From NCBI RefSeq assembly GCF_004000925.1, contig NZ_BIME01000002.1, positions 434,001 to 498,000 on the forward strand: a stretch of 64,000 nucleotides of DNA. Reading direction: 5' to 3'. The DNA is from Paenibacillus illinoisensis NBRC 15959. Its GTDB lineage: Bacteria > Bacillota > Bacilli > Paenibacillales > Paenibacillaceae. The notes beneath the pieces were generated by a model. That model saw only the letters and a list, made by a program, of their open reading frames with translations, did not search any database and had not been told where the DNA came from. The position numbers and the translations under genes were made by a program. Of the stretch, positions 63,896 to 64,000 are shown piece after piece; position 1 is the stretch's first letter; the number at the start of each line of letters is the position of its first letter.

Positions 63896-64000
63896 ATGAG
63901 AATTATTCGATTTTTGGATGGACAACAGAAGTGGTTGGCAGCCGTTACGGATGATGAACAAGCGTATCGTTTGCCGCAAGCAGATTTTATGACTTTAATC
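63896..64000 (+). CDS. Start of a fumarylacetoacetate hydrolase-like protein (3' partial)
   Basis: Only the first 35 codons are inside the window (MRIIRFLDGQQKWLAAV then TDDEQAYRLPQADFMTLI). This short N-terminal strand pattern resembles FAH/AraD1-type sugar acid dehydratases, which occur in oxidative arabinose or rhamnose pathways. AGGGGG lies nine bases before the ATG. The family call rests on a short segment and its divergent AraC neighbour. Confidence 0.45.
   Translation, partial: MRIIRFLDGQQKWLAAVTDDEQAYRLPQADFMTLI

Noticed and set aside
1..64000. CRISPR arrays, tRNA/rRNA genes, prophage or transposase genes
   Set aside because: I saw no regularly spaced repeats, no tRNA-like cloverleaf, and no integrase, transposase or phage structural gene.

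Overview
The window looks like the chromosome of a Paenibacillus-type Gram-positive bacterium. Evidence: strong AAGGAGG ribosome sites with frequent TTG and GTG starts; several CcpA-type cre boxes; YesM/YesN-type histidine kinase and AraC-like response regulator pairs; LplA/LplB/LplC-type sugar ABC transporters lacking their own ATPase; many AraC regulators; a YjcZ-type sporulation peptide; and a 2127-residue secreted pectin enzyme. No phage, insertion sequence, tRNA, rRNA or CRISPR array was seen. Both ends cut genes.

Layout: 1-4373 is a D-glucosaminate-type catabolic operon (amidohydrolase, DgaE-like ammonia lyase, DgaF-like aldolase, PfkB kinase, GntR regulator). 4702-6526 holds a 2H phosphoesterase and a membrane-anchored parvulin foldase. 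6836-10106 (minus) is a two-component system followed by a beta-lactamase-fold membrane enzyme. 10387-12100 holds small unknown genes. 12230-19807 is an AraC regulator divergent from a giant secreted enzyme with one rhamnogalacturonan lyase and two acetylesterase domains, behind a perfect cre box. 20325-24776 holds a FUSC membrane protein and a SecA paralogue that lacks the helical wing domain. 24880-26223 (minus) is an APH-like kinase with an attenuator-type leader and a tiny leader peptide. 27370-39267 is an alpha-glucan oligosaccharide locus: YesM/YesN pair, ABC importer, two GH13 glucosidases with different predicted linkage preference, and an aldo/keto reductase with its own cre-controlled promoter. 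39382-46376 is a mixed stretch (chemoreceptor, GNAT, cysteine hydrolase, NTR-like secreted protein, histidine phosphatase, TetR with DUF4188, YjcZ peptide). 46950-49571 is a rifampicin phosphotransferase. 49949-56811 is a GntR-controlled set with a sugar-type ABC importer, a DUF6282 hydrolase, an allantoinase and a mini PucR. 57231-64000 is an ABC importer, GH43 enzyme and two AraC regulators, probably for arabinoxylan or arabinan fragments, ending in the start of an FAH-like gene.

Together the genes fit a soil or plant-associated saprophyte. Secreted pectinase cuts rhamnogalacturonan I; dedicated importers bring in oligosaccharides; cytoplasmic GH13 and GH43 enzymes finish them; local AraC, YesMN or GntR regulators give induction and CcpA gives glucose repression. 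All three importers lack an ATPase gene, so a shared MsmX-type ATPase encoded elsewhere is implied. The most unusual items are the kinase leader (25925-26223), the wing-less SecA, the structured repeat between the GH13 genes (36236-36383) and the allantoinase/DUF6282/sugar-type importer set.
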